In this document: positions 27,201-35,515 of the stretch, piece after piece
Layout of the letters: each line of letters begins with the position of its first letter
Position numbering within the stretch: position 1 is the first letter of the stretch
Assembly: GCA_002633005.1 (NCBI GenBank)
Contig: NMRA01000121.1
Coordinates: forward strand, 503,726 to 565,017
DNA from: Phoronis australis
Lineage: Eukaryota > Phoronida > Phoronidae
Direction of reading: 5' to 3'
DNA length: 61,292 nt
Notes under the pieces: generated by a model
Told to the model about the DNA's origin: nothing
What the model saw: only the letters and a program-made list of their open reading frames with translations
Databases searched by the model: none
Position numbers and translations under genes: made by a program

Positions 27201-30200
27201 GCATGCAAACATCATTGAAATCTCATTGGTTATGTTTTAGTTTTTCCGGGCATGCGCATTCATTGAAATATTCTGTCCCTGTGCATTTGTGACATGCGAC
27301 TGCCGCAACAAGAACAGATTCATTTGATGCATTCCAGACAAGTTCTTGTGTTTGATACAACCAAGCTAACGCGGAGTCAAACAAATACAACAAAATACTT
27401 TAGTACACTTTTTCAGTTGAAATAAGCCATATACATCATAATCTTCATCATTTAAATTCGATTTTAGTCATTTCCGAGTTGCATCTTTACGACAAACGCT
27501 TGAATCAAGGCGTGCACACTGAGCCACCTTTCCATAAAGGTGTCTCTGTGTTACTGTTAGGAAATTCAAAGACACGTGGACTTGGGGAATTTGTGTACCC
27601 ATGTCAAAAGCCAAGATTAGTTTCGATACACAATATACAAACATTTGATTCAAATTGAATGTTAGCCGTTTCATTCGCCAAACTCTAATTCAATGAACTT
27701 TAAGTGGTAAAATTGTTTCTCGTATGCAAATGAAACATACGTAAAGACATACTTACTCACTACCAGTACCAATTGACACATAGGTAATTTCGTTTGTTCT
27801 GTATGGAAATCTCAAACAAGTCAAATTCTGCCAGTGATAAATGGTGTCCCAAACCATGTTACGTGACGAGGCCTCTTTGAATGGTCGTTTTTCGTCGAAT
27901 TTCCATGGCACAACGGCGTTTGGCCAAGTGTTGACGCCTGTGCCCGCTTTCCGTTTCGAGTTTGCCCCCTGTAATTAAACAATAGTTTGGGTAGACTTTG
28001 ATAAGCGCTACGCCGACTTTTATCTTTTTTACTAAGGTCCCCTCTCTACGTTCTCCGTGTAGTCTCTTGAGCCTCTGTGTCTCAGATTCTGTCGTTCTCC
28101 CTATATCCTAAATTCCATATTGTTCTTATTGATTCTTACGCTAGTTTTACCAATGAAACCCATATTTCAATCTGCGGCTCACCCTTCCTTTCTCTCTTCA
28201 GTTCCCGTTTTTGTCGCCTTTCTGTCTCTAATTAGTTTTTTTCATTCTAAACGCTCAAGCATTAAGTTCCTGCTTAGCTATGGCTAGTAAACTTGTGAAA
28301 TAGGCGGACTGATACAGACCAACTGGATTGAACAACCCTCTCAAAATCGGAAATATCACGACATTGCTTTTTGTCTGCCCATGCTTGGAAGCAAAACCTG
28401 GCGTGCGTTCAGTAACGCTAGGACCTACACTAGGACCTGGCTAAAATCTAGCAAAAGTCACGTGATCTCATTTAAAATGCACGGTAATATCTCACGTAAT
28501 CTCGCGAAGTCTTGCTTTTTACCGAGGTCCTAGCGTTACTGAACGGGAGGTTGGTTTGTTATCCATGCTTAGGTTAAGAAGGGAGTGGCCATAGTCCGTA
28601 CAAACAAGATATCTCAATAAAGTACCTTTCCTGGAGCAGGACCATTCTCATTGACAGTTTCGTCAGGGTTGGATGGTTGTGATCCCGTCTGAAAATATTA
28701 GAGTTTGAGTTAGAACCAAGCATATTTCAGCCAACAGTAGGCTACGCCCAATGGTGTTGGACAATTATTTGAAATACAGACATCAAATACAGACATCATT
28801 AAAGGAGAATGCCACCCAAAAAACAACCTAATTTGCATCAATTTATATTGAGTAGTTCTACTCGACAACAGCACGTTCGGTTGCGTTACCTGACACCTGA
28901 CGGCAGACGGAGGTATTGAAATTATCCAATGACGTAATTGCTTTCACACGCAGTCTGTTCAGCAGATCACAACACGGGTTACTGGTGTCAGCTTATCGCT
29001 TGAATTCATCGTTTAACACCAATAAATCGTCAAACTTCGATGTAAAACCCTTAAACATACACCGAGGTCTTGTAAAAACGTGTTGTTTTATTTCGCTGTT
29101 ACAGATTTACTGGTATTTGGACACACCCTAGCCTACAAAGTTCGGCAGGCCAATTTACTAATTGGTCCGTAACACTGAGGAGTTTGGGGTCTGTTTGGAG
29201 ATAAATTCTAAGCAATTTTCCGTGAAATACAGGCAGGGGAACCTAGATCTGTGTTGTTATACTTGTGATTTTTTGAGTTCTAAACACACAAATGCTTGTT
29301 ATCCGGCCGGCCAGTGGCTCGAAACCCGATCAGGCCCGTCGCAGCCGCCGGGACTGGCACGAACAAAAACCAATTTCAGTAGGAAACTAAACCTCCAGTC
29401 ACGAAAAGCTATAATAGTGAGCCCAAGAAATAATGTGCACGTAATTATTTATGTAAAATAGCCACGAAACTGAAAATCTACTCACTTGTCGGGGCCGCGA
29501 TGTCGGGTTCCCCTTCCACAGACCGTCAGGGCAAAGGTTGTACAGAAACAATGATTTAAATAATGTATTTGTATTTCTAAATAAAGATTCCTCTAACATG
29601 TGACCAGAGCATATAAAATCGAGTAATTGGTTCACAACAGCTTTCTGTCAGCAAACAGTGAATTATCTTGCGCTCAGACGACCTCGGTGCCCGGTCAATT
29701 ACCTTTGTTGCCGGCATCAAAATCCGGTAACCGGCAGTGGTTTATTCATTGCTGGCTTCTCAAAACATTTGCTCTCACGAGCACTCCAAGGCATTACAAA
29801 TTGTGTCTAATGAGACAGACTTTGTTTTTGTTTCATATAAGCATTGCTTAGGAAGAGAATAATTCATTTTGAAACAGAACACCGAATAATAAATGTCTAC
29901 TAATAAACGGCAACTTGCCACGGGCCAACTGAATCAGCTCAGGCGACGAAGACTTCACGGGTTGGATCATTAGTTTTCTCAGGCTATCAATTCGAACCGG
30001 AATACACAGATCAAGAAATACTAGAGAGACGCCGTGAACATGCACAGGCAACGGAACGTATGGATATGGTAAGCCGAATTTGTCAAAGAAATCACCGTCG
30101 ACGAAATGCCGGCCACAAACACGGAGATGTTTCACGGCCTCATACTTGCTATTAACAGCATTTCACTACCGCGAGCCACTTCCTAAGCATTTCGAGCTCT

Positions 30201-33200
30201 CGAGGAAGTCGAAAAAACGATATACCCGTTTTCTTTGCAGTTTCGTAGTTGGGAAAAGCAGGAACGATGCACCGCAATATAGCGGCATTCACTCTGCAGA
30301 CGAACCACTGACGTCACTGCGTCGTTTCTCACCTTCCTCACAGGTTAACGCGACACCTCTCAAGAAGGTAAGGGCGACCCTATGAGGCGATGTGGATATA
30401 GATCTATTAAGACGGTAAAAAGACTAATTAAATCGGGTGGTATTCTCCTTTAAAACTACTCTCTGTCGGAGTCTAATATGCCACAGCCTATACAATGTTG
30501 TTGTTGATGACGCAGTTCTTTACTTACTTGGCCTCCACCAGGCAGCTCAATCACAACTTCCCCGTCATTGCGTTTTTCCTGGAATGTCAAGATTTTTTGT
30601 TCAATGTCTCAAAAACCATTTGAAAGCAATCCATCAAGAGTTCGAGATTGTGGTGGGAGGTTGAGGCACGATATCAACTATTCTATGAACGCAGCAAAAG
30701 CTTCCTTTGGTTTTAGACTAAGGCGGTCCACTCAAGCCAGTACTGGCAAAGTGTCGCCACAACAGTCGCTTTTGGATGCGTTTTCTTCTTTCATTTTCGG
30801 TGAGCGCTTTATCGGAAATCTCCACACACCATCTGTGTAGAAGCAGAACTTTCCAAACGCAAAGAAAAAGACGCCGTTCTGACGTACTATCGTATTTGTG
30901 TAAACACGAACATAAAGAACGGAGACTTTGTTGAAAACGCAAACAAAACAGCTGCGTTTTCAACAGGGACGTACATGTAACCACGCTAACCCAACTCGTA
31001 TCAAAAATAGATTGTGGAGAAGACTTTGGCGTCTTATCTTCAAAACTGATCGTATTGCATATTATCTAATGTTCAGTTACCGCTCGCCTTCAAACCTCAA
31101 ACTAGTGGTGTTACATACCCGAGGTTAATTCTTGCAGATATGACACTTTAAAACTGATTAAATTATTCGATGCTGAGCAGAAAAGATAACTGACACTCGT
31201 AGATGACTGCAGCCTGCCAACCATTACGCGACCAAAATTCTAGCCTAAAAATAACAACCGACCGCCATAAAGTTGAATGACCGGTTGCCGACTTATTTCA
31301 GACAAGTCGGACAAAAATTGATGTCTGATGATCTAACGATTAGGGTTGGGTGCTAGTAATTAGATTTCAATTCTTTTTCAAAGTAAAAGTAAAGTTGGTA
31401 TTTGTTTAGTATTTTAATCCCGCCGGAGTGCACTTGACAAAATATTTTGACGGGGTGCGCCACTGGGAAGAGCCGTTCTTTTCTACACTGGCGTTCATAC
31501 ATTTACCTATTCCCAGGTTTAATATGACCTCATTGTGAAATTCGATGTCGCGATTTTTTTTAATGCTGTCGTAACAAGGACTCAACACAAAATCAACATT
31601 CGTCATTTAAGCAAAAGTGTACCCAGATTCAGCACCTTGTCACATTATTTTGATTTCCAAATTCGGTGGTCATTCTTCGAAAGCCTACTGTGATATAACA
31701 CACTTTCCTCTGCTTTCACATGGGAAGAGAGAAAAGCGATAAAGAGACAAACGTTTTAGAAGCGATAGAAGACATGGCTCATGAAAGTGTGTATCCCCAT
31801 TTCTGATTCCGTCACCCTTCTGTTGCACTTGCCTTAAAGTGGAACATGCAGGCTAATTCCTTATCTCTGTAACTGCTTGGTCAAATAAGATATAAATAAA
31901 CACAACATTTTGCGACGACGTGAATGTAAAGTTCATGTACCTCGAAAATTGCCAAATGTTTTCAAATACGATTTTCGTGTCGAAAACGATCCTTCGTAAA
32001 TCACCGAGTCCAGTAATTATCGTGACGTGGTGTTGGGGAATAACACTGCATGATTTTGTGAGCTTCCAAGGTACGTCTTTAGTGCAAAGGTCACTTATTT
32101 GCAGAATATTTTGTTTTCACATTTACAAGTTGTCAATGAATACAACTGCACTGTGTTAAGCGTAGATGATGTTGAAATAACATTGTCGTTTCGTTCCAGC
32201 TATACAATAGTACAGTTAGGAGCATACAAATACATCTTTAACGCTAGCCTTCTAATTAGTCGGTCGTTTTCTCACACTTCACGCTCATTCACTTCGTTCT
32301 GTGGCCTAAACAGGAAACTTGTGAATTAGGCCGTGAACGGTGTCAAATGTTTTGGCTATGGAAGCACTTTCAATCACTTTCATGAAGAACTGATTGATCC
32401 CTTCAAATCTTTAAAAGGTTGAGCAACCCTGTCAAAAATTGGAAATGTTATAACACTCGTTTTTGCTTGCCCTTGCTCTCCTCAGATATATTTTGGTGGG
32501 TTGCAGATCCACCCTGGTTTGTTATTCATGTTTAGGTTATGGTTCATATAGACAAGATATCTCAAACAGTACCTTTCCTGAGGCACGACCATTTTCATTG
32601 ACCGTTTCATCCGCGTTGGAGTATTCTGATTCCATCTGAAAATATTAAGAGTTACTCAAAGCAGAACAGCTGGGAACCAAGCATGCTTAAATAATACGTC
32701 CAATGGTGTGCAGACTTTTCTTTTACTTCAGGACCTGGGACCTTTAATTCAACTAAAGGCATCATTATGACTACTTTCCGCTGGTGTTTAACATGTCAGT
32801 TTATATGTTGTTCAGTTGTTGATGGCGCAGTACAGTCTGAAAGCCACTCGCTCAATACTTACTTGACCTGAACCAGATAGCTCAACAGCAATTTCCCCGT
32901 CATTGCGTTTTTCCTGAAATGTCAAAAATGTTCCCATTTGACGCCACAAGATGTAGAATATAAATCGGTAAATAAAACAACAAGAATGGATCAACTGAAA
33001 TTTGAAATTTTCGGATGTAATAACTTACTTTGTCAACAAAAACAGAAATAAAGTAAAATCAAACACTATATGCCACAAGAGCAATTCATGAAGAGTTCGA
33101 GATTGGGCAAGGAGGTTAAGGCGAGATGTCAACCATACTATGAGCACAGCAAACACGTTCATTGATTTTTGTCAAAAACCGTGTACCCATTTAAGGATGG

Positions 33201-33523
33201 GGGCCGTTTTGCTGGTCCGCTGTCGCAAAGAAATGAGATCTTCAATGCCTAGGTGCAGTGATCTCTTGATTTAGACGTTAAAAATGAATAGGCCTGTACT
33301 GTGTAATGGTTTGGAATCCTGGTAAGAGAGTAGAAAATAATTTTTGATAAATGAATGACTAAGAAAACCTTTTTGTCAATCACAGAACTTCAGTGATCAC
33401 TTCGATAGTTAAACGTTTTTCACACAGGATTAAAACTTAGAAACGTGAATGTTTCGATACCTTCATACTGGAACACACGCATGATAGCGCAGCAAGCAAT
33501 ACACAAAGCCTTTCAGCTAACAT
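12172..33523 (-). CDS. Gene B: astacin metalloprotease, astacin-EGF-CUB-EGF-MAM-MAM
   Basis: Twenty-three coding exons join in phase to 2,535 nt (844 residues plus stop): 33523-33461, 32913-32863, 32635-32573, 30578-30528, 28688-28626, 27968-27757, 25787-25718, 25165-24974, 23980-23854, 22374-22255, 21657-21539, 21211-21081, 20407-20259, 18439-18329, 16841-16756, 16267-16180, 15854-15679, 15267-15129, 14123-14032, 13587-13455, 13090-12912, 12631-12549, 12208-12172. Layout: signal peptide 1-21, propeptide 22-103, astacin about 104-297, EGF 298-337, CUB 338-470, EGF 471-507, MAM 508-652, Thr/Pro/Ser linker, MAM 670-832, tail. It is a secreted zinc endopeptidase, probably acting on matrix proteins. 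The combination differs from tolloid (CUB-rich) and from meprin (MAM-TRAF-EGF-TM). The model is by eye; transcripts could move individual boundaries. Confidence 0.88.
12549..14123 (-). CDS. Gene B exons 19-22: MAM domain 2
   Basis: Exon 19 (14123-14032): CDFENGDMCKWKLPSSG. Exon 20 (13587-13455): STRYLYAEMTGSNLFEYDFT. Exon 21 (13090-12912): YCFSLSYNMNGDDIGLLEVA and an NVWIPVRFSL segment. Exon 22 (12631-12549): ILITAYRGPSDKSDIAVDSL, then SLKSGPC. This is a complete MAM fold pattern (CDFE start, SDIAVD near the end). Exon phases are 1-0, 0-1, 1-0 and 0-2, nearly the same as MAM 1, so the two domains probably arose by internal duplication. Confidence 0.92.
14167..14349. mobile_element. MITE-like hairpin in gene B intron
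   Basis: Imperfect inverted repeats of about 73 nt (14167-14239 and 14277-14349; inner core TGATACAGAGT / ACTCTGTATCA and CACTACA-type ends) flank about 37 nt. TTAA or ATTAA occurs at both outer edges. No coding potential. It is a non-autonomous DNA element or its remnant. Confidence 0.55.
15129..16841 (-). CDS. Gene B exons 15-18: MAM domain 1 and linker
   Basis: Exon 15 (16841-16756): NCNFDRSICHWQQNKDDDRD, then W. Exon 16 (16267-16180): HEDGTAYVYGWGSPAKPG. Exon 17 (15854-15679): YCFKFKWVMFGSDPGNLKV through SPSKFK. Exon 18 (15267-15129): IKFEGTFTASYQSGIVFDEV, then SMLLGSCG, and a Ser/Thr/Pro linker (about 18 residues, likely O-glycosylated). This is a full MAM module with its conserved cysteines. 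MAM domains act in adhesion and oligomerisation, as in meprins. Confidence 0.9.
17203..17203. other. Single ambiguous base
   Basis: One N in the flank of the THAP repeat; assembly ambiguity only. Confidence 0.95.
17289..17573 (-). CDS. THAP-domain reading frame (repeat-borne) in gene B intron
   Basis: The 94-codon frame contains CVCGGCSNSN, VAQKWHRFVR and LCSAHFKESCF: the C2CH zinc ligands and central tryptophan of a THAP DNA-binding domain. It sits in the intron between EGF2 and MAM1 of gene B, on the same strand. A homologous but broken copy lies in the opposite orientation at about 39.1-39.6 kb, including flanking sequence (CGGCCCAGATCGAGTGCTA type), so this is a repeat, most likely a THAP-type DNA transposon fragment. 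No transposase core is seen. A single unresolved base (N) lies at 17203 in its flank. Confidence 0.65.
   Translation of the reverse strand: MEKVRGATPFSDMKRCVCGGCSNSNLIKDVCVFKCLKYVKVAQKWHRFVRCTRVWNASVEHTNQSRATLCSAHFKESCFDQTQKRRYDEGLVTL
18329..18439 (-). CDS. Gene B exon 14: EGF-like domain 2
   Basis: A 111-nt phase 1-1 exon encoding DPCLKCGPRTTCEV, SSSCKCLKGYTGSQCDQL: six cysteines in EGF order with the GYTG turn. Acceptor GTTTCAG, donor GTAAGT. It lies between the CUB and first MAM domain. Confidence 0.9.
20259..21657 (-). CDS. Gene B exons 11-13: CUB domain
   Basis: Exon 11 (21657-21539): PYCGGVFTL, SPNYPNNYD, ICVYVIK. Exon 12 (21211-21081): GIILTFEDFELDEDP and CRHSLEINANLIG. Exon 13 (20407-20259): YCGSFTKAPQ, EIMLTFNTHGG and KGFSFTARA. 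These are the signature CUB elements in order (CGG, SPNYP, LTFxDF, CG, LxF, GFxxxA). Phases 1-0, 0-2 and 2-1 agree with both neighbours. CUB domains usually mediate substrate or matrix binding. Confidence 0.92.
21838..21902. repeat. GGCGGATCCAGG short interspersed repeat
   Basis: A stretch GGCGGATCCAGGATTTTG followed by G- and C-runs (GGGGGGCCATGGCCCCCTTGG). A partly similar C-rich segment lies at about 24530-24595 in another gene B intron (CCTTGGCCCCCTTGCCCCTC). It is likely a fragment of a dispersed repeat. Confidence 0.4.
22255..22374 (-). CDS. Gene B exon 10: EGF-like domain 1
   Basis: A 120-nt phase 1-1 exon encoding SCTNQCENHGYPFKEGG, then CICKCPKGLTGKCD. Cysteine spacing fits the EGF-like module that directly follows the catalytic domain in many invertebrate astacins. 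Acceptor TTGTAG, donor GTAGGT. Confidence 0.88.
22723..22791. repeat. GGGCGGCGCAC hairpin repeat, copy 3
   Basis: Begins CACGGGTGGCGCAACACTGA and ends GTGTGCCGCCCGTG, the inverse orientation of the copies at 8.2 kb. The inner GGGGG...CCCCC run is preserved. It lies in the intron of gene B between astacin and EGF1 exons' downstream side. Confidence 0.65.
23854..27968 (-). CDS. Gene B exons 6-9: astacin catalytic domain
   Basis: Exon 6 (27968-27757) gives the mature N-terminus, WPNAVVPW and NLTCLRFPYRT. Exon 7 (25787-25718) gives CSCHVGMLYAEQQLVLNEANC. Exon 8 (25165-24974) gives HELGHAIGFQHEQSRSDRD: zinc ligands His197, His201 and His207, catalytic Glu198. It also gives the Met-turn SNMQYS, in which Gln replaces the usual His but Met250 and Tyr252 are kept. 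Exon 9 (23980-23854) gives AFSKNGRPTIEV, GSRSGLTFYDV and NLLYNC, the typical family end. All active-site residues are present, so the enzyme should be active. Known family function: secreted endopeptidase with calcium/zinc dependence. Confidence 0.93.
28406..28545. mobile_element. 140-bp MITE with 21-bp perfect terminal inverted repeats
   Basis: Ends 28406-28426 and 28525-28545 are exact reverse complements (CGTTCAGTAACGCTAGGACCT). The interior is non-coding and includes a second AGGACCT. It lies in an intron of gene B and is absent from the paralogous copy at 32.4-32.5 kb. A target duplication is not obvious. Confidence 0.75.
28626..32913 (-). CDS. Gene B exons 2-5: repeated propeptide exons
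   Basis: Four phase 0 exons form two repeats of a 51-nt plus 63-nt pair. Pair 1 is 32913-32863 (EKRNDGEIAVELSGSGQ) and 32635-32573 (MESEYSNADETVNENGRASG). Pair 2 is 30578-30528 (EKRNDGEVVIELPGGGQ) and 28688-28626 (TGSQPSNPDETVNENGPAPG). Both pairs keep splice sites and open frames, so the propeptide has two tandem units. They arose with the surrounding introns by local duplication (28.2-34.1 kb). The FxGD aspartate-switch motif of classical astacin propeptides is absent. Cleavage is likely after the dibasic site SKR (residues 101-103). Confidence 0.75.
28799..30453 (+). mobile_element. TTAA-flanked DNA transposon, copy E1
   Basis: TTAA at 28799-28802 and 30450-30453 flank a 1,647-bp element with inverted ends AGGAGAATGCCACC / GGTGGTATTCTCCT. 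It is inserted in copy 1 of the gene B duplication; copy 2 shows the empty site. TTAA duplication is the hallmark of piggyBac-type transposition, but no transposase is encoded. Right half: antisense THAP coding sequence (broken upstream of 30135) and a sense-strand stretch YQFEPEYTDQEILERRREHA. A TATAAAA lies at 29612-29618. It is non-autonomous. Confidence 0.85.
29848..30135 (-). pseudogene. THAP-domain relic in E1
   Basis: The frame begins MKHLRVCGRHFVDGDFFDK, the C-terminal CxxHF zinc ligands of a THAP domain, then PYPYVPLP. The N-terminal C-x4-C part lies to the right (to about 30275) in another frame, so this copy is frameshifted. It overlaps, antisense, the FEPEYTDQE segment. Confidence 0.65.
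33461..33523 (-). CDS. Gene B exon 1: start codon and signal peptide
   Basis: MLAERLCVLLAALSCVCSSMK is split here as MLAERLCVLLAALSCVCSS then MK: a basic/acidic start, a hydrophobic core and a small-residue cleavage region. It ends in phase 0 at GTATCG, matching the phase 0 start of the first propeptide exon. Start chosen because the next upstream in-frame sequence does not encode a leader and a TATA box lies just upstream. Confidence 0.75.
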
Positions 33524-33566
33524 CTCAGCAGATTTGGTTTTCACTAATTTTACTTTCAACAGCGCC

Positions 33567-33575
33567 CTATATAAG
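33567..33575 (-). promoter_or_regulatory. TATA box of gene B
   Basis: The minus strand reads CTTATATAG about 45-50 nt upstream of the gene B start codon. That predicts initiation near 33540 and a very short 5' leader. The spacing is right for a TATA promoter. Inference only. Confidence 0.5.
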
Positions 33576-34272
33576 AGTTAGTTATGCAATTTCGTTTATT
33601 TTACACGCACATTAATGAATGAAATGAGCTGCTGGTATTCTCCCATATTATTTTTATGATCTCATACATTTAACAAAGAGCTATGAATTTTGTGAGGTCA
33701 AGAACTTTTGTCCGACCGGTCGTTCAGTCGACTAGCAACGGTCTGATAGGAGTCGCCACTGCGGTAACCACTTAAGTTGCAATTGATACCCAACTGCTTC
33801 AGTTGAAAATGCAAATAAAAGAGGTGCGTTTTCAAAATGAAAACGCCGTCATGTTTACCGGAAAGACTCTCACGAGTCGAAAATAGATTGTGGAGAAAAC
33901 TTTCATGACATGACTTGACTTCAAAACTGGCCGCATTGTCCATATCTTATGCTCTTATGCCGTCAAACTTCGAGTTATTGATGTCACACACCCGAGGAGA
34001 ACTCTTGCAGCAGTGACACTCATAGGTCACTGCAGTCTGCCAACCTACTGTGCAACCGAAATTCTACCCTAAAATCAGACAACCAAGCTCGGTTTAGGGA
34101 CCTGTCGGACAAAAATTCATGATCTCTACTGTAGTTACGCAATTTCGATTAGTTTACACACACATTCTATGGTGTTCTCCCATATTATTTTTGAAATGCC
34201 ATACATTTCAGGGCGAACAATTGTTTGGGCAGCTGATCGAAGTACACTTCGCTAAGCAAAACAATTATCTCC

Positions 34273-34741
34273 CGACTTGACATGTTTCGGTGTCATTTAT
34301 TTAACCACCATCATCAGAAGAGAGAATACAGTGGCCAACTAGCTAGGCCCAGCAACAAGTAATGAAGCACAGATATAGTCAGTTACAGGGAGTGACAATA
34401 AACTAGACCATCAATGACAACCTGTGGTGTGCCTATTGAGATAGGGCTTGCACCAACTGACGACTTTTAAGCTCCTTTGTTGTTACTGCTTGGTGTATTA
34501 TTGCAGGCAGTAACAACAAAGGAGTTAAAAATTCGTGAGGCTTTACACATCAGTTGGTGCAAGCCCTATCTCAATAGGCAACTGGCACACCACAGGTTGT
34601 CATTGTTGGTCTAGTTTATTGTCTCTCCTTGTAACTGACTGTATCCGTGCTTCATTACTTGTTGCTGGGCCTAGCTAGGTGGCCACGGTATTCTCTCTTC
34701 TTGTAATGGTGTTTGAATAAACGACACCGAAACATGTCAAG
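34273..34741. repeat. Inverted pair of Penelope-type terminal units
   Basis: Arms 34273-34489 and 34507-34741 are inverted copies (about 215-235 nt) around a 17-nt spacer. Landmarks in both: TGGTGCAAGCCCTATCTCAATA, CACACCACAGGTTGTCA, GTAACTGACTGTATC, then a hammerhead-like core. A third, single copy is at 48961-49181. I give the landmarks as seen in the right arm. Non-coding. Confidence 0.75.
34278..34323 (-). ncRNA. Hammerhead-ribozyme-like motif, left arm
   Basis: On the minus strand: CTT-CTGATGA (34317-34311), stem II GGTG...CACC, GAAAC (34288-34284), then ATGTC-AAG. ACATGT can form a loopless stem III, as in dimeric hammerheads, with GTC as the cleavage triplet, and CTT / AAG pair next to the core as stem I. 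This is the most complete hammerhead-like motif in the window. The right arm has lost the CTGATGA box (TTGTAAT) and the 49.15 kb copy has lost stem II. Confidence 0.55.
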
Positions 34742-35444
34742 TGGACTTAAAACCGTGGTTGTTTTTATTAATATATTCTGCTACTTGCTGTCATGGAGAT
34801 CTCCCGAATACCTTCTAACCGACAAATCCTTAGATGTTTTTCTACAAATTTGTCAATTTTCAGTAGATTTCTATTGTTTCATTTTAATTGCTGGTTTTTG
34901 AAATAGCCACGCCATATTGACATTCACTATCAGAAGGCGATCAGGTCTTTGATGGACAGGCGTTCAGCGCCTCTTACGGATCCCATGTAATGCAATAGCT
35001 TTCAAGCAACTGTTATAAACAGCGGTTTAGCACCTTCTCCAGCTCCTGTAGTGCCGGCAAACTCCCACTGCTGTGCGATGGGGTGTGTTAATGGGTTACG
35101 GGAAAGGGCAAACCTCTTGAAATAACCATGGATAAAGCACGTCATATTTCATACATGCGAAGAATAATCCGTGGCAGCGGGATGCGAGATTTCGGTATCA
35201 GTTAAATAAATTTTTGAACTTAACCTAATCAAACAATCGGAAGGACTGAGAGTGGTTTTTTCCTCTGTTTTTAAACTAATGAACCACTATATGTAGTAAT
35301 TGTGTTTCTGTCCAACCGTTCTGAGTCGATATCAAATGGAAGTCGCCTTCTTGATCTCCAAGTTCTAGAGAGCGCCAACAAGAAAAGGCCGTTATTTGAA
35401 GTACGTGTAGCTATTTCCTTTTGAAACTACGTCCGCCAGTGTCA

Positions 35445-35515
35445 AATGGGTGGTGCAGCACTGAAATAAGTGGAGTGCTATAGCCCTCAGCCCCCTATCA
35501 GGTGCGCCGCCCATG
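35445..35515. repeat. GGGCGGCGCAC hairpin repeat, copy 4
   Basis: ATGGGTGGTGCAGCACTGAA at the left and GGTGCGCCGCCCAT at the right, with TATAGCCCTCAGCCCCCTA between. Same family as the copies at 8.2 and 22.7 kb. Confidence 0.65.

Larger units (their letters stand above)
28200..31340. repeat. Tandem segmental duplication, copy 1 (with later insertions)
   Basis: Exons 30578-30528 and 28688-28626 of gene B and their introns match the 32250-34125 segment in order: AACAACCCTCTCAAAAT / GAGCAACCCTGTCAAAAAT, the two exons, GAGTTCGAGATTG, ATAGATTGTGGAGAA, CACTGCAG-type and GTCGGACAAAAATT blocks. Copy 1 is longer mainly because a TTAA element (28799-30453) and a 140-bp MITE (28406-28545) were inserted after the duplication. 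Boundaries are approximate. Confidence 0.7.
32250..34125. repeat. Tandem segmental duplication, copy 2
   Basis: The shorter copy holds gene B exons 32913-32863 and 32635-32573. At the place where copy 1 has the TTAA element it reads CATCATTATGACTACT, an unoccupied site. Both copies are moderately diverged, so the duplication is not recent. Confidence 0.7.
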
